This document shows positions 8,784 through 16,228 of a stretch of 64,000 bases of DNA, piece by piece. Under the pieces are notes generated by a model. It ran no database searches. It saw only the letters and a list, made by a program, of their open reading frames with translations, and was not told the origin of the DNA. Location of the stretch: assembly GCF_025802015.1 (NCBI RefSeq), contig NZ_JAOYFC010000001.1, positions 930,001 through 994,000 on the forward strand, in the 5' to 3' direction. The position numbers were made by a program, and so were the translations under genes. Origin of the DNA: Falsihalocynthiibacter halioticoli (GTDB lineage Bacteria > Pseudomonadota > Alphaproteobacteria > Rhodobacterales > Rhodobacteraceae). The first letter of the stretch is position 1; every line of letters begins with the position of its first letter.

Positions 8784-9914
8784 ATGGCTGGGAACAACGG
8801 CGGCCCTTGGGGCGGCAGTGGTGGAAACGGCGGCGACAAAGATAATCGCCCCAGCGGAGGAGGAGGGCGCAAGCCCGGCCAGGACGGTCCACAAATCCCC
8901 GAAATCGACGATTTGCTCAAAAAGGGCCAAGACCAATTGCGCGTTCTTATGGGCGGCAAGGGCGGCGGTGGCCGTGGTACCGGTGGCGGCCAAGGTGGCT
9001 CCGGTGGACCGGGCCTCAACAAAACGACGGTTGTGATTGGTGGCCTTGTGGCTGTTGGTCTTTGGGCGTTGGCGTCTTTTTATTCGGTGAAGCCAGAAGA
9101 GAAATCGGTAGAGTTCATGTTTGGTAAATATCACCAAACTGGCGAACCGGGCCTTAACTTTGCGCCATGGCCGATTGTCAAAGCCGAGATCGTTCAGGTT
9201 ACACGTGAACAAATCGAGGATATCGGCGTTGGTGGCCGCGGCGGTGATGCCGGCCTAATGCTGACTGGTGATGAAAACATCGTAGACATCGACTTCCAAG
9301 TTGTTTGGAACGTTCGTGACCCCGCTGCTTTCCTCTTCAACCTGCGTGACCCACAGCTCACAATTCGGGCGGTATCCGAATCTGCGATGCGTGAGATTAT
9401 TGCGCAATCCTCGCTCGCTCCGATCCTCAACCGTGACCGTGGCGCGATTTCGCAGCGGCTCGAAGATCTGATTCAGTCGACGCTTGATAGCTATAATTCC
9501 GGCGTGAACATTGTTCGGGTAAACTTCGACAAAGCCGAGCCTCCGCAAGAGGTTATCGCGGCATTCCGTGATGTTCAGGCTGCCGAGCAAGACCGTGACC
9601 GTCTTCAGAAAGAAGCCGACGCATACTCCAACCGAGTACTTGCGGAAGCCCGTGGTGACTCTGCGCAGATTCTTGAAGAGGCCGAAGGCTATCGTGCCGA
9701 GGTTGTGAACCAAGCTGAAGGTGAAGCCAGCCGCTTCTCCGCTGTGCTTGAAGAATACCAAAAAGCGCCCGAAGTAACGCGTAAACGTCTGTTCCTTGAA
9801 ACGATGGAACGTATTTATGGCCGCGTAGACAAAGTCATCATCGAGAACGAAGTTGGTGATGGTGTCGTGCCGTATCTGCCACTGAACGAGCTTACAAAAG
9901 GGGCAACAAAGTAA
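8784..9914 (+). CDS. hflK: HflK, SPFH-domain modulator of FtsH
   Basis: HflK and HflC form a membrane complex that encloses and modulates the FtsH protease. The 376-residue protein has a Gly/Asn-rich cytoplasmic N-terminus (residues 1-80), a membrane helix near 85-105 (TTVVIGGLVAVGLWALASFY), then the SPFH/band-7 domain and a long Ala/Glu/Gln-rich coiled coil (AEQDRDRLQKEADAYSNRVL). The start has AGGAAG six bases upstream. The stop overlaps the start of hflC in a TAATG arrangement, so the two are translationally coupled. The order hflK-hflC is the normal one. Confidence 0.95.
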   Translation: MAGNNGGPWGGSGGNGGDKDNRPSGGGGRKPGQDGPQIPEIDDLLKKGQDQLRVLMGGKGGGGRGTGGGQGGSGGPGLNKTTVVIGGLVAVGLWALASFYSVKPEEKSVEFMFGKYHQTGEPGLNFAPWPIVKAEIVQVTREQIEDIGVGGRGGDAGLMLTGDENIVDIDFQVVWNVRDPAAFLFNLRDPQLTIRAVSESAMREIIAQSSLAPILNRDRGAISQRLEDLIQSTLDSYNSGVNIVRVNFDKAEPPQEVIAAFRDVQAAEQDRDRLQKEADAYSNRVLAEARGDSAQILEEAEGYRAEVVNQAEGEASRFSAVLEEYQKAPEVTRKRLFLETMERIYGRVDKVIIENEVGDGVVPYLPLNELTKGATK

Positions 9915-10807
9915 TGAAGAAGACAGTATATATTCTTCCCGTCCTTGTCGTCGCGATTGTGGTTGCGGCGTCCTCGATCTTTATTGTGGACGAGCGTGAA
10001 AAGGCGCTGGTGCTGCAATTTGGTATGGTGAAAGACGTTAAAGAAGAGCCGGGTCTCGCGTTCAAAATCCCGCTGATCCAAGAGGTCGTGCGCTATGATG
10101 ACCGTATTCTCAGCCGCGACGTTGGCGAGCTCGAAGTAACGCCACTTGATGATCGTCGCCTTGTTGTCGATGCCTTCGCGCGGTACCGGATTGCCGATGT
10201 AGAGCAATTCCGTCGTGCGGTTGGTACTGGTGGTATCGCGACTGCCGAAAGCCGTTTGGACAGCATCCTGCGGGCGCAAACCCGTGAGGTTCTAGGTTCG
10301 GTGTCCTCCAACGATATTCTGTCGTCGGATCGGGCCGCGCTTATGTTGCGGATCAAGAATGGTGCGATTGCCGAAGCAAAACCACTCGGTGTTGAGATCA
10401 TCGACGTGCGCTTGAAGCGGACGGACCTTCCATCGGCCAACCTTGCCTCCACCTTCGAGCGGATGCAGGCCGAGCGTGTACGGGAAGCAACAGACGAACG
10501 TGCCCGTGGTGAAGAAGCCGCGCAACGGGTTCGCGCCCTTGCAGATCGTTCCGTTGTGGAGCTTGTGTCTGATGCCAAGCGTCAGGCCGAGATCATCCGC
10601 GGTGAGGCTGATGCCCGCCGGAACTCGATCTTCGCTCAAGCCTTTGGTGCTGATCCTGAATTCTTTGAATTCTATCGCTCGCTCAATGCCTATGAGACGG
10701 CGTTCCAAGAAGGCAACTCGAAGCTTGTTCTGTCGCCTGACAGCGAGTTCTTCAACTACCTTCAGTCCGATCAAGGTGCGGAAGCGAAATCAAGAGAAAG
10801 CCAGTAA
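9914..10807 (+). CDS. hflC: HflC, SPFH-domain modulator of FtsH
   Basis: The partner of HflK in the periplasm-facing HflKC complex. The 297-residue protein has an N-terminal membrane anchor (residues 5-23), then the SPFH domain with FIVDEREKALVLQFG and VVDAFARYRI. A coiled coil rich in Arg, Glu and Ala follows (MQAERVREATDERARGEEAA). The ATG overlaps the hflK stop by one base. A strong terminator follows at 10829-10860, so the operon ends here and the DegP-type gene downstream has its own promoter. In many relatives, as I recall, a degP gene directly follows; here three minus-strand genes intervene. Confidence 0.95.
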   Translation: MKKTVYILPVLVVAIVVAASSIFIVDEREKALVLQFGMVKDVKEEPGLAFKIPLIQEVVRYDDRILSRDVGELEVTPLDDRRLVVDAFARYRIADVEQFRRAVGTGGIATAESRLDSILRAQTREVLGSVSSNDILSSDRAALMLRIKNGAIAEAKPLGVEIIDVRLKRTDLPSANLASTFERMQAERVREATDERARGEEAAQRVRALADRSVVELVSDAKRQAEIIRGEADARRNSIFAQAFGADPEFFEFYRSLNAYETAFQEGNSKLVLSPDSEFFNYLQSDQGAEAKSRESQ

Positions 10808-10828
10808 TCCGCTTTCAAACGTCATAGA

Positions 10829-10860
10829 AAAGGGCCCGTGCGTTTACGGGCCCTTTTTTT
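10829..10860 (+). terminator. Rho-independent terminator of hflKC
   Basis: The 8-bp GC-rich stem GGGCCCGT (10832-10839) / ACGGGCCC (10846-10853) is closed by a GCGTTT loop and followed by seven T residues. It lies 25 bases after the hflC stop, so it fits as the end of the hflK-hflC operon. Confidence 0.92.
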
Positions 10861-10874
10861 GTTGTTCATAGAGG

Positions 10875-11186
10875 CTACATCGACATTAGCGGCGCTACGT
10901 CGATTGTTCCCATTTCAAGGAAGGGGCAACTCTTGGCAATCGCCGTTGCGGCATCCATGTCCGCCGCCTCGATTAGCGTATAGCCCATCATCCCTTTCAA
11001 AATCTTGCTTTCGCCTGATCCTTCGGTCGATATGTTTTGCGACGGGCCAAAGGGGTTGGCTGGCTCAAGAATTGCATCGCCGTTGTCTTTGATCCAGCTT
11101 TCGTAACGCTTGCGATGCGCGGCGCCTTCGTCGGGGGAGGGTTGCGGGGCATTTCCGGGAATGTAAGCAAGTATAAATCTGGGCAT
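10875..11186 (-). CDS. YciI-like (YCII/DGPF) family protein
   Basis: A 103-residue protein with the ferredoxin-like YCII-related fold: MPRFILAYIPGN at the start, GPSQNISTEGSGESKILKG in the middle and MGYTLIEAADMDAATAIAKS, where the typical DGPF-family pattern is recognisable. Family members often accompany AHSA1 and sigma-factor or ArsR genes, and their biochemical role is mostly unknown. The ATG at 11186 overlaps the stop of the upstream AHSA1 gene by one base (TGATG) and AAAGGAG sits nine bases before it. This is the last gene of the three-gene ArsR operon. Confidence 0.85.
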   Translation of the reverse strand: MPRFILAYIPGNAPQPSPDEGAAHRKRYESWIKDNGDAILEPANPFGPSQNISTEGSGESKILKGMMGYTLIEAADMDAATAIAKSCPFLEMGTIDVAPLMSM

Positions 11187-11635
11187 CAATTGCTCCTTTG
11201 GTGTGAATGAACGAGTGTTGCGAGCCGTTCGAGCGCCGAGTTCCAGCCCTTGTTACGCATGTCCTCGATATGCTCGGCTTCGAGGCCGGTCTGTGTCAGG
11301 CAGAGGCGCGTTTCCTCTGGTCCTTCGGAAAATAGCTCAAATTTAATCACGCTTTGTGGGCCTTTGCTGCCATCTTCGTGAAAGAAGGAAAGCGTGAGTT
11401 CAACTGATGTTGGTGGCTCTAGCCGAACAACATCGCCGCCCACTTTAGCACCATCGCCACTGGGGCCGACCATCCGCGCCCACCACGGGCCAAGGCTGGC
11501 AAAATCAAGGTTGTGCTCGGGGATCGTCGTGCCTTCGGGCCCCCACCATTGCAACAGGTTTTCACCTTCTGTGAGAAAGCGGAAAACCTCCACTCGGTTT
11601 GCCTTGAGGCGTCGTTCCATCTCCAGTGTGGCCAC
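11186..11635 (-). CDS. SRPBCC-fold AHSA1-like protein
   Basis: A 149-residue START/SRPBCC hydrophobic-ligand-binding fold of the Activator of Hsp90 ATPase homologue 1 type. Typical motifs are FRFLTEGENLLQWWGPEGTT at the start of the domain and EETRLCLTQTGLEAEHIEDM followed by GWNSALERLATLV at the end. I start at a GTG because it overlaps the stop of the ArsR gene by one base (TAGTG) and has GGGGA a suitable distance upstream; the longer frame would run through the regulator. Bacterial members next to ArsR genes have no assigned substrate. The strict one-base overlaps show translational coupling along the cassette. Confidence 0.85.
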   Translation of the reverse strand: MATLEMERRLKANRVEVFRFLTEGENLLQWWGPEGTTIPEHNLDFASLGPWWARMVGPSGDGAKVGGDVVRLEPPTSVELTLSFFHEDGSKGPQSVIKFELFSEGPEETRLCLTQTGLEAEHIEDMRNKGWNSALERLATLVHSHQRSN

Positions 11636-11958
11636 TATGTTTTCCCCGCTGTTTCGAGGGCGCGCTCTAGTCTGTCGAGGCTGCCCTGCCAGAATGTCCG
11701 ATAGCTCATGGCCCAATCGTTGATCGCCTTAATGGCCTCTGGCCGTACCGAATAGAGTCTGCGCTGTTTATCGATCCGCTGCGCCACGATACCGGCCTCA
11801 CGCAATACCTTGAGGTGCCGAGAAATAGCCGGAGCAGAGATTGCGCCCACGTCCTGAAGGGCGCCCGCTGGAGTTTCGCCCTCACGAAGAAGGCGCTCCA
11901 CAATCGCAAAACGTGTGGGATCACCCAAAGCGGCAAAGGACGTATTCAGAGCGGTCAT
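11635..11958 (-). CDS. ArsR/SmtB-family transcriptional regulator
   Basis: A 107-residue winged-helix repressor with the family pattern FAALGDPTRFAIVERLLREG, then the recognition region SAPAISRHLKVLREAGIVAQ and the wing RRLYSVRPEA. There is no Cys-rich metal motif (ELCVCDL-type), so it probably does not sense metal through the classical site; this agrees with the ArsR subgroup that precedes AHSA1 genes. AAAGG lies eight bases before the ATG. It is first in the operon and probably autoregulates through the promoter region at 11976-12020. Confidence 0.9.
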   Translation of the reverse strand: MTALNTSFAALGDPTRFAIVERLLREGETPAGALQDVGAISAPAISRHLKVLREAGIVAQRIDKQRRLYSVRPEAIKAINDWAMSYRTFWQGSLDRLERALETAGKT

Positions 11959-11975
11959 ATAAATTTACCTTTCTG

Positions 11976-12020
11976 TTAATTAACATACCGTGAAATTAAT
12001 AACAGTCAAGCAACGCTTGA
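11976..12020 (-). promoter_or_regulatory. Promoter and candidate operator of the ArsR cassette
   Basis: Read on the minus strand there is TTGACT (12009-12004), a 16-base spacer and TATGTT (11987-11982), a fair sigma-70-type promoter about 24 bases before the arsR start codon. Two inverted repeats overlap it: TTAATT (11976-11981) with AATTAA (11994-11999) around the -10, and TCAAGC-AAC-GCTTGA (12006-12020) at and upstream of the -35. These are plausible binding sites for the encoded ArsR protein; which one is used is inference. Confidence 0.5.
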
Positions 12021-12197
12021 ATTCTGCGCGGGCAGGGCGCATCTTCTGGGCATCTGTTACAGAGTTTCACAGCCCTGTGTTGTCACGCGATTTAAGTTAG
12101 CTTGATATTCCTGTGAGGGACTAAATATTACATGTGTGACTAGCCCATTCAGGGCGTAACGGACTCTGGATGTGACGACATAACAAAGGAGCACGAA

Positions 12198-13676
12198 GTG
12201 AAATCTTTGGCATTAACACAACAGTCAGAACATGGCAGATCGACAGGGGCGAAGCGCGCATTTGTCTTTGCAACGCTCGCGATAATCCTGCTGTTACTGC
12301 AATCGGTTATGGCGGCTGCGAGAGGCGCGCCGGAGAGCTTTGCCGATCTGGCAGATAGAGTAAGCCCAGCAGTGGTTAACATTACGACCACAACAACCGT
12401 AGCCCAGCCGGCGATGCCGGGACCAATTGTACCGGAAGGTTCTCCGTTTGAAGACTTCTTCCGCGATTTTCTGGATCGGCGCGGTGGCCCGAACAATCAA
12501 CCACAGCGCAGTCAGGCGCTCGGTTCTGGTTTTGTGATTTCCGAAGATGGTTTCATCGTGACCAACAATCACGTGATTGATGGTGCCGATGAGATCATGG
12601 TCGAATTTTTCTCGGGGGACGAGCTTCCCGCCAAGTTGATCGGACGTGACGCAAACACCGACATCGCGGTTCTCAAGGTCGAGAGCGAAGGACCGTTACC
12701 GTTCGTAACATTCGGCGATAGCGATGTTGCGCGTGTTGGTGATTGGGTGCTTGCGGTGGGTAACCCGCTCGGGCAGGGGTTCTCGGTTTCTGCGGGGATT
12801 ATTTCCGCGCGCAACCGTGCGCTATCCGGAACCTATGACGACTACATCCAGACCGACGCTGCGATCAACCGAGGCAACTCTGGTGGTCCGCTGTTCAATA
12901 TGGACGGCGAAGTTATCGGTGTGAATACCGCGATCCTGTCGCCCAACGGTGGCTCGATCGGTATCGGCTTTTCCATGTCCTCCGCAGTTGTGACCAAGGT
13001 TGTCGATCAGCTTAAGGAATTCGGCGAAACCCGCCGTGGTTGGCTCGGCGTGCGTATTCAGGATGTTGACGAAGGCGTTGCCGAAGCGCTCGGACTTGAG
13101 AAAGCCGCAGGCGCTCTTGTGACCGACGTTCCCGAAGGTCCGGCGCGCGAAGCAGGTATTCAAGCCGAAGATGTGATTGTTTCATTCGATGGCGTCGAAG
13201 TAACGGACACGCGTTCGCTTGTCCGTCAGGTCGGCGCAACGGATGTTGGCAAAACTGTTCGCGTTGTAGTTGTGCGCGATGGCGAGGAAACCACGCTCAA
13301 GATCAAGCTTGGTCGCCGTGAGACTGCCGATGGTTCTGGCGATGTGCCAGATACCAGTGGCGAAAGCGCGGCTCCGGAAGTCGAAAGCATGCTGGGCATG
13401 ACCGTTTCGACCCTCACTCCGGCAATCCGCGACGAACTCGGCCTTTCTGACAGCAGCACCGGACTGGTTATTCAAGAGATCGACCAGACAAGCGAAGCCT
13501 TTGAAAAAGGTCTACGTGTTGGTGATGTGATCGAAGAGGCTGGACAGCAAGCGGTTGAGACCGTGGCCGAGCTTGAGGCCCAGATCGCCAGCGCCAAGGA
13601 TGCAGGGCGCAAGTCACTGTTGCTTCTGGTGCGCCGTGGCGGTGAGCCGCGCTATACGGCACTGACGCTTCAGTAA
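12198..13676 (+). CDS. Periplasmic DegP/HtrA-family serine protease
   Basis: The 492-residue protein has an N-terminal hydrophobic segment at 20-40 that should direct it to the periplasm. A trypsin-like domain follows with an intact triad: H125 in VTNNHVID, D155 in NTDIAVLK and S228 in GNSGGPLFN. Two PDZ domains complete it (around 270-365 and 390-490, with GWLGVRIQDV and GLRVGDVIEEAG). This is the Do-like layout of a quality-control protease/chaperone. The start is GTG with AAGGAG seven bases upstream. It follows the hflKC operon functionally but has its own 239-base upstream region, and a terminator follows at 13702. Confidence 0.93.
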   Translation: MKSLALTQQSEHGRSTGAKRAFVFATLAIILLLLQSVMAAARGAPESFADLADRVSPAVVNITTTTTVAQPAMPGPIVPEGSPFEDFFRDFLDRRGGPNNQPQRSQALGSGFVISEDGFIVTNNHVIDGADEIMVEFFSGDELPAKLIGRDANTDIAVLKVESEGPLPFVTFGDSDVARVGDWVLAVGNPLGQGFSVSAGIISARNRALSGTYDDYIQTDAAINRGNSGGPLFNMDGEVIGVNTAILSPNGGSIGIGFSMSSAVVTKVVDQLKEFGETRRGWLGVRIQDVDEGVAEALGLEKAAGALVTDVPEGPAREAGIQAEDVIVSFDGVEVTDTRSLVRQVGATDVGKTVRVVVVRDGEETTLKIKLGRRETADGSGDVPDTSGESAAPEVESMLGMTVSTLTPAIRDELGLSDSSTGLVIQEIDQTSEAFEKGLRVGDVIEEAGQQAVETVAELEAQIASAKDAGRKSLLLLVRRGGEPRYTALTLQ

Positions 13677-13701
13677 AGCGAGAGACATTGTGAAAACATC
13701 T

Positions 13702-13729
13702 AGGGCGTCCCATCGCGGGGCGCCCTTTT
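13702..13729 (+). terminator. Rho-independent terminator after the DegP-type gene
   Basis: A 9-bp stem GGGCGTCCC / GGGGCGCCC with one G-T pair and a five-base loop is followed by TTTTG. It lies about 26 bases after the stop codon. Confidence 0.85.
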
Positions 13730-13840
13730 GCTACCGCAACGCAACGTTTTGACACGTGTTTGTGAGCCTTTTGCAAAAGAGGGTGGAACTGCCTGCCGCG
13801 CTTATATATTGAGCGATGAGCAAGTTTAGAGGACGCGAGA

Positions 13841-14164
13841 ATGGCCAAGATTACATATATCGAGCACAACGGCACACGCCACGAGGTCGAGGTTGCCAAT
13901 GGGCTTTCCGTTATGGAAGGCGCGCGGGATAACAACATCCCCGGTATCGAAGCAGATTGCGGCGGGGCCTGTGCCTGCTCGACCTGCCATGTTTACGTGG
14001 ACGGCGCTTGGGTTGAGAAAATTCCGGCCAAGGACGCCATGGAAGAAGACATGCTTGATTTTGCATTTGAACCAGACGCCGAGCGCTCGCGCCTTACCTG
14101 TCAGATCAAGGTAACCGACGCGCTTGACGGGCTTGTTGTTCAAATGCCCGAAAAACAGATTTGA
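13841..14164 (+). CDS. Adrenodoxin-type 2Fe-2S ferredoxin
   Basis: A 107-residue soluble electron carrier. The cluster ligands follow the vertebrate/adrenodoxin spacing: C40, C46 and C49 in DCGGACACSTCHVYV, then C87 in RLTCQIKV. The acidic stretch DAMEEDMLDFAFEPDAERSR before the last ligand is the partner-binding helix seen in FdVI-type ferredoxins of alphaproteobacteria. These support P450 systems or Fe-S assembly; no P450 or isc gene is nearby, so the partner is unknown. The stop overlaps the start of the next gene by one base. Confidence 0.93.
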   Translation: MAKITYIEHNGTRHEVEVANGLSVMEGARDNNIPGIEADCGGACACSTCHVYVDGAWVEKIPAKDAMEEDMLDFAFEPDAERSRLTCQIKVTDALDGLVVQMPEKQI

Positions 14165-14874
14165 TGCGCCGCGCGGCATTGGGATTTCTGGTGGGGGTGG
14201 CTTTGGCTGCGCCTGCTTGGGCAGAGATCACTGCCGCGCAGTTTGTTGACCCCACGGGCCGATATGGGCACGGGGTTCTGGGTGATGCCATTGAGTATGG
14301 CGCGCTTGAATACACGGTGCAGGAAGGCGGCAAAACGCGTCGCCTGCGCATTACGCTTCCACAAGATCATGTGTTCGAAGATATCGCCCCGCGTCTGGCG
14401 GACGTGGATGGTGACGGGTTGCCTGAAATCATCGTTGTTGAAACCGATATGCGCCAAGGGGCTGCCCTCGCCATCTATGGCGTAAACGGCAAGATCACAG
14501 AGACGCCGCATATTGGCCAATCCAATCGATGGCTCGCGCCCGTGGGCGTTGCAGATTTGGATGGGGACGGAGCGGTTGAACTCTCTTATGTGGATCGTCC
14601 GCATCTCGCGCGGGTTCTCACGGTTTGGCGGTTTCAAGATGGCGCACTTGAGAAAGTCGCAACTCAAACGGGCCACACAAACCACAGCATCGGCCAAGAT
14701 TACATCACGGGCGGGGTGAGAACATGTGGCGGTGTCGTCGAGATGATTACGCTGTCGCCTGATTGGTCGCGCATTTATGCCACGCGCCTTATTGACGATG
14801 CTCTAGAGCGGCGCGACATCGGCCCAAATGAAAAGGGCGCATCCGTTGAACGCGCCCTTGATTGTAATTTCTAA
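14164..14874 (+). CDS. Secreted FG-GAP/VCBS repeat protein
   Basis: A 236-residue protein with a clear signal peptide (MRRAALGFLVGVALAAPAWA, cleavage after AWA). Two calcium-binding-like FG-GAP motifs follow: DVDGDGLPEIIVVE near 80 and DLDGDGAVELSYVD near 135. This is a partial beta-propeller, probably periplasmic; the function is unknown. The ATG overlaps the ferredoxin stop (TGATG), so the two are cotranslated, an odd pairing of a cytosolic ferredoxin with an exported protein. The last codons contain an 8-bp hairpin that may act as the terminator, since the convergent purD stop is only nine bases away. Confidence 0.85.
   Translation: MRRAALGFLVGVALAAPAWAEITAAQFVDPTGRYGHGVLGDAIEYGALEYTVQEGGKTRRLRITLPQDHVFEDIAPRLADVDGDGLPEIIVVETDMRQGAALAIYGVNGKITETPHIGQSNRWLAPVGVADLDGDGAVELSYVDRPHLARVLTVWRFQDGALEKVATQTGHTNHSIGQDYITGGVRTCGGVVEMITLSPDWSRIYATRLIDDALERRDIGPNEKGASVERALDCNF
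14833..14859. terminator. Candidate terminator hairpin inside the end of the FG-GAP gene
   Basis: AAGGGCGC (14833-14840) and GCGCCCTT (14852-14859) form a perfect 8-bp stem within the last codons of the coding sequence. Only a weak T-rich stretch follows on the plus strand, so activity is uncertain. Confidence 0.4.
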
Positions 14875-14883
14875 TTCCTCTGC

Positions 14884-16146
14884 TCAGAGTGCCCGCCAGC
14901 CAATATCGCGGCGGCAGAACCCTTCGGGCCAGTCAATCTGATCGACCATCTCATAGGCCCGCTTCTGCGCATCTTTGAGCGAATTGCCCCGTGCCGTTAC
15001 GTTCAAAACACGACCGCCGTTGGCAAGGATTTTCCCATCGCTTTCTTTGGTGCCCGCGTGGAACACCATGTTGAAGCTATCTTCAGGAAGTGCGTCCAGC
15101 CCTTTGATCTCTGAGCCTTTTTCATAGGCGCCCGGATACCCGTCGGCGGCAAGAACAACCGTCATCGCGTGGTCATTGGCCCAATTTGCCTGTGCTTTGT
15201 CGAGCTCGCCTTTGGCGCAAGCCAGCAACAGGTCAAGCGCCTGTGCACCAAGACGCATCATCAAAACCTGACACTCCGGATCGCCGAACCGTGCGTTGTA
15301 TTCCACAAGGCGGGGCTGGCCATTTTCGATCATGAAACCCGCATAGAGGACACCCTGATAGGGCATCCCACGCTTGGCCATTTCGGCCACTGTGGGTTTG
15401 ATGATCTCGTCCATTGCTTTTTGCGTCACGGCATCGGTCATCACTGGGGCGGGAGAGTAGGCGCCCATGCCGCCGGTGTTGGGGCCGGTATCACCTTCGC
15501 CAACGCGTTTGTGGTCTTGGGCCGTACCAACGGGAAGAACGTTCTCGCCATCGCAGAGCACGAACCAGCTTGCTTCCTCGCCGGTCATGAATTCCTCGAT
15601 TACGACTTCCGCACCCGCTGCGCCAAACTCGCCAGAGAACATATCGTCAATCGCAGCAAGGGCGTCGGCTTCGGTCATGGCAACGATAACGCCCTTACCT
15701 GCGGCAAGCCCGTCTGCCTTAACAACAATCGGTGCGCCTTGCTCTTCGATATAGGCTTTGGCGGCGTCGGCTTCGGTGAAATGCGCATAGGCCGCTGTTG
15801 GCGCGCCGGAGGCATCGCAGATTTCCTTTGTAAAGCTTTTGGAGGCCTCAAGCTGCGCGGCTTTGGCCGAAGGGCCGAAACAGAGAATTCCCGCGCCGCG
15901 TAGGTCATCTGCAACACCTGCCGCAAGGGGCGCTTCGGGGCCGATGACCACGAAATCCACTGCGTTTGCTTCGGCGAATGTGACAACGGCCGGTCCATCG
16001 CACGGATCAAGATCGGCGCATTCCGCCAGCATCGCAATGCCCGCATTTCCGGGCGCGACAATAAGGCGATCACATTTCGGGTTTTGTTTGATGGCCCACG
16101 CCAGCGCATGTTCGCGCCCGCCGCTGCCTAGAATAAGGATGTTCAT
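14884..16146 (-). CDS. purD: Phosphoribosylamine-glycine ligase (GARS)
   Basis: It catalyses the second step of purine synthesis, joining phosphoribosylamine and glycine with ATP. The 420-residue protein starts with MNILILGSGGREHALAWAIK, the invariant PurD N-terminus. It has the ATP-grasp motifs GAPIVVKADGLAAGKGVIVA and the metal-binding region LVEYNARFGDPECQVLMMRL. I chose the start at 16146 because of this N-terminus; the longer frame adds 57 unrelated residues. It is divergent from xseA with 82 bases between the starts, and convergent with the FG-GAP gene. Confidence 0.96.
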   Translation of the reverse strand: MNILILGSGGREHALAWAIKQNPKCDRLIVAPGNAGIAMLAECADLDPCDGPAVVTFAEANAVDFVVIGPEAPLAAGVADDLRGAGILCFGPSAKAAQLEASKSFTKEICDASGAPTAAYAHFTEADAAKAYIEEQGAPIVVKADGLAAGKGVIVAMTEADALAAIDDMFSGEFGAAGAEVVIEEFMTGEEASWFVLCDGENVLPVGTAQDHKRVGEGDTGPNTGGMGAYSPAPVMTDAVTQKAMDEIIKPTVAEMAKRGMPYQGVLYAGFMIENGQPRLVEYNARFGDPECQVLMMRLGAQALDLLLACAKGELDKAQANWANDHAMTVVLAADGYPGAYEKGSEIKGLDALPEDSFNMVFHAGTKESDGKILANGGRVLNVTARGNSLKDAQKRAYEMVDQIDWPEGFCRRDIGWRAL

Positions 16147-16228
16147 TGCGTCCCCCGCTTGGCCTTTGTTGTTGGGCGTTCTAAGGTGCTTCCAACCAAG
16201 AAACAAGCGAGCAAACAGGCGAGCAAAG

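Noticed and set aside
15169..16228. Plus-strand frames 15169-15903 and the N-terminal part of 15839-17815
   Set aside because: They run antisense through purD, whose motifs are complete. XseA begins at the conserved MSDLIDDPEPGQ region at 16229.
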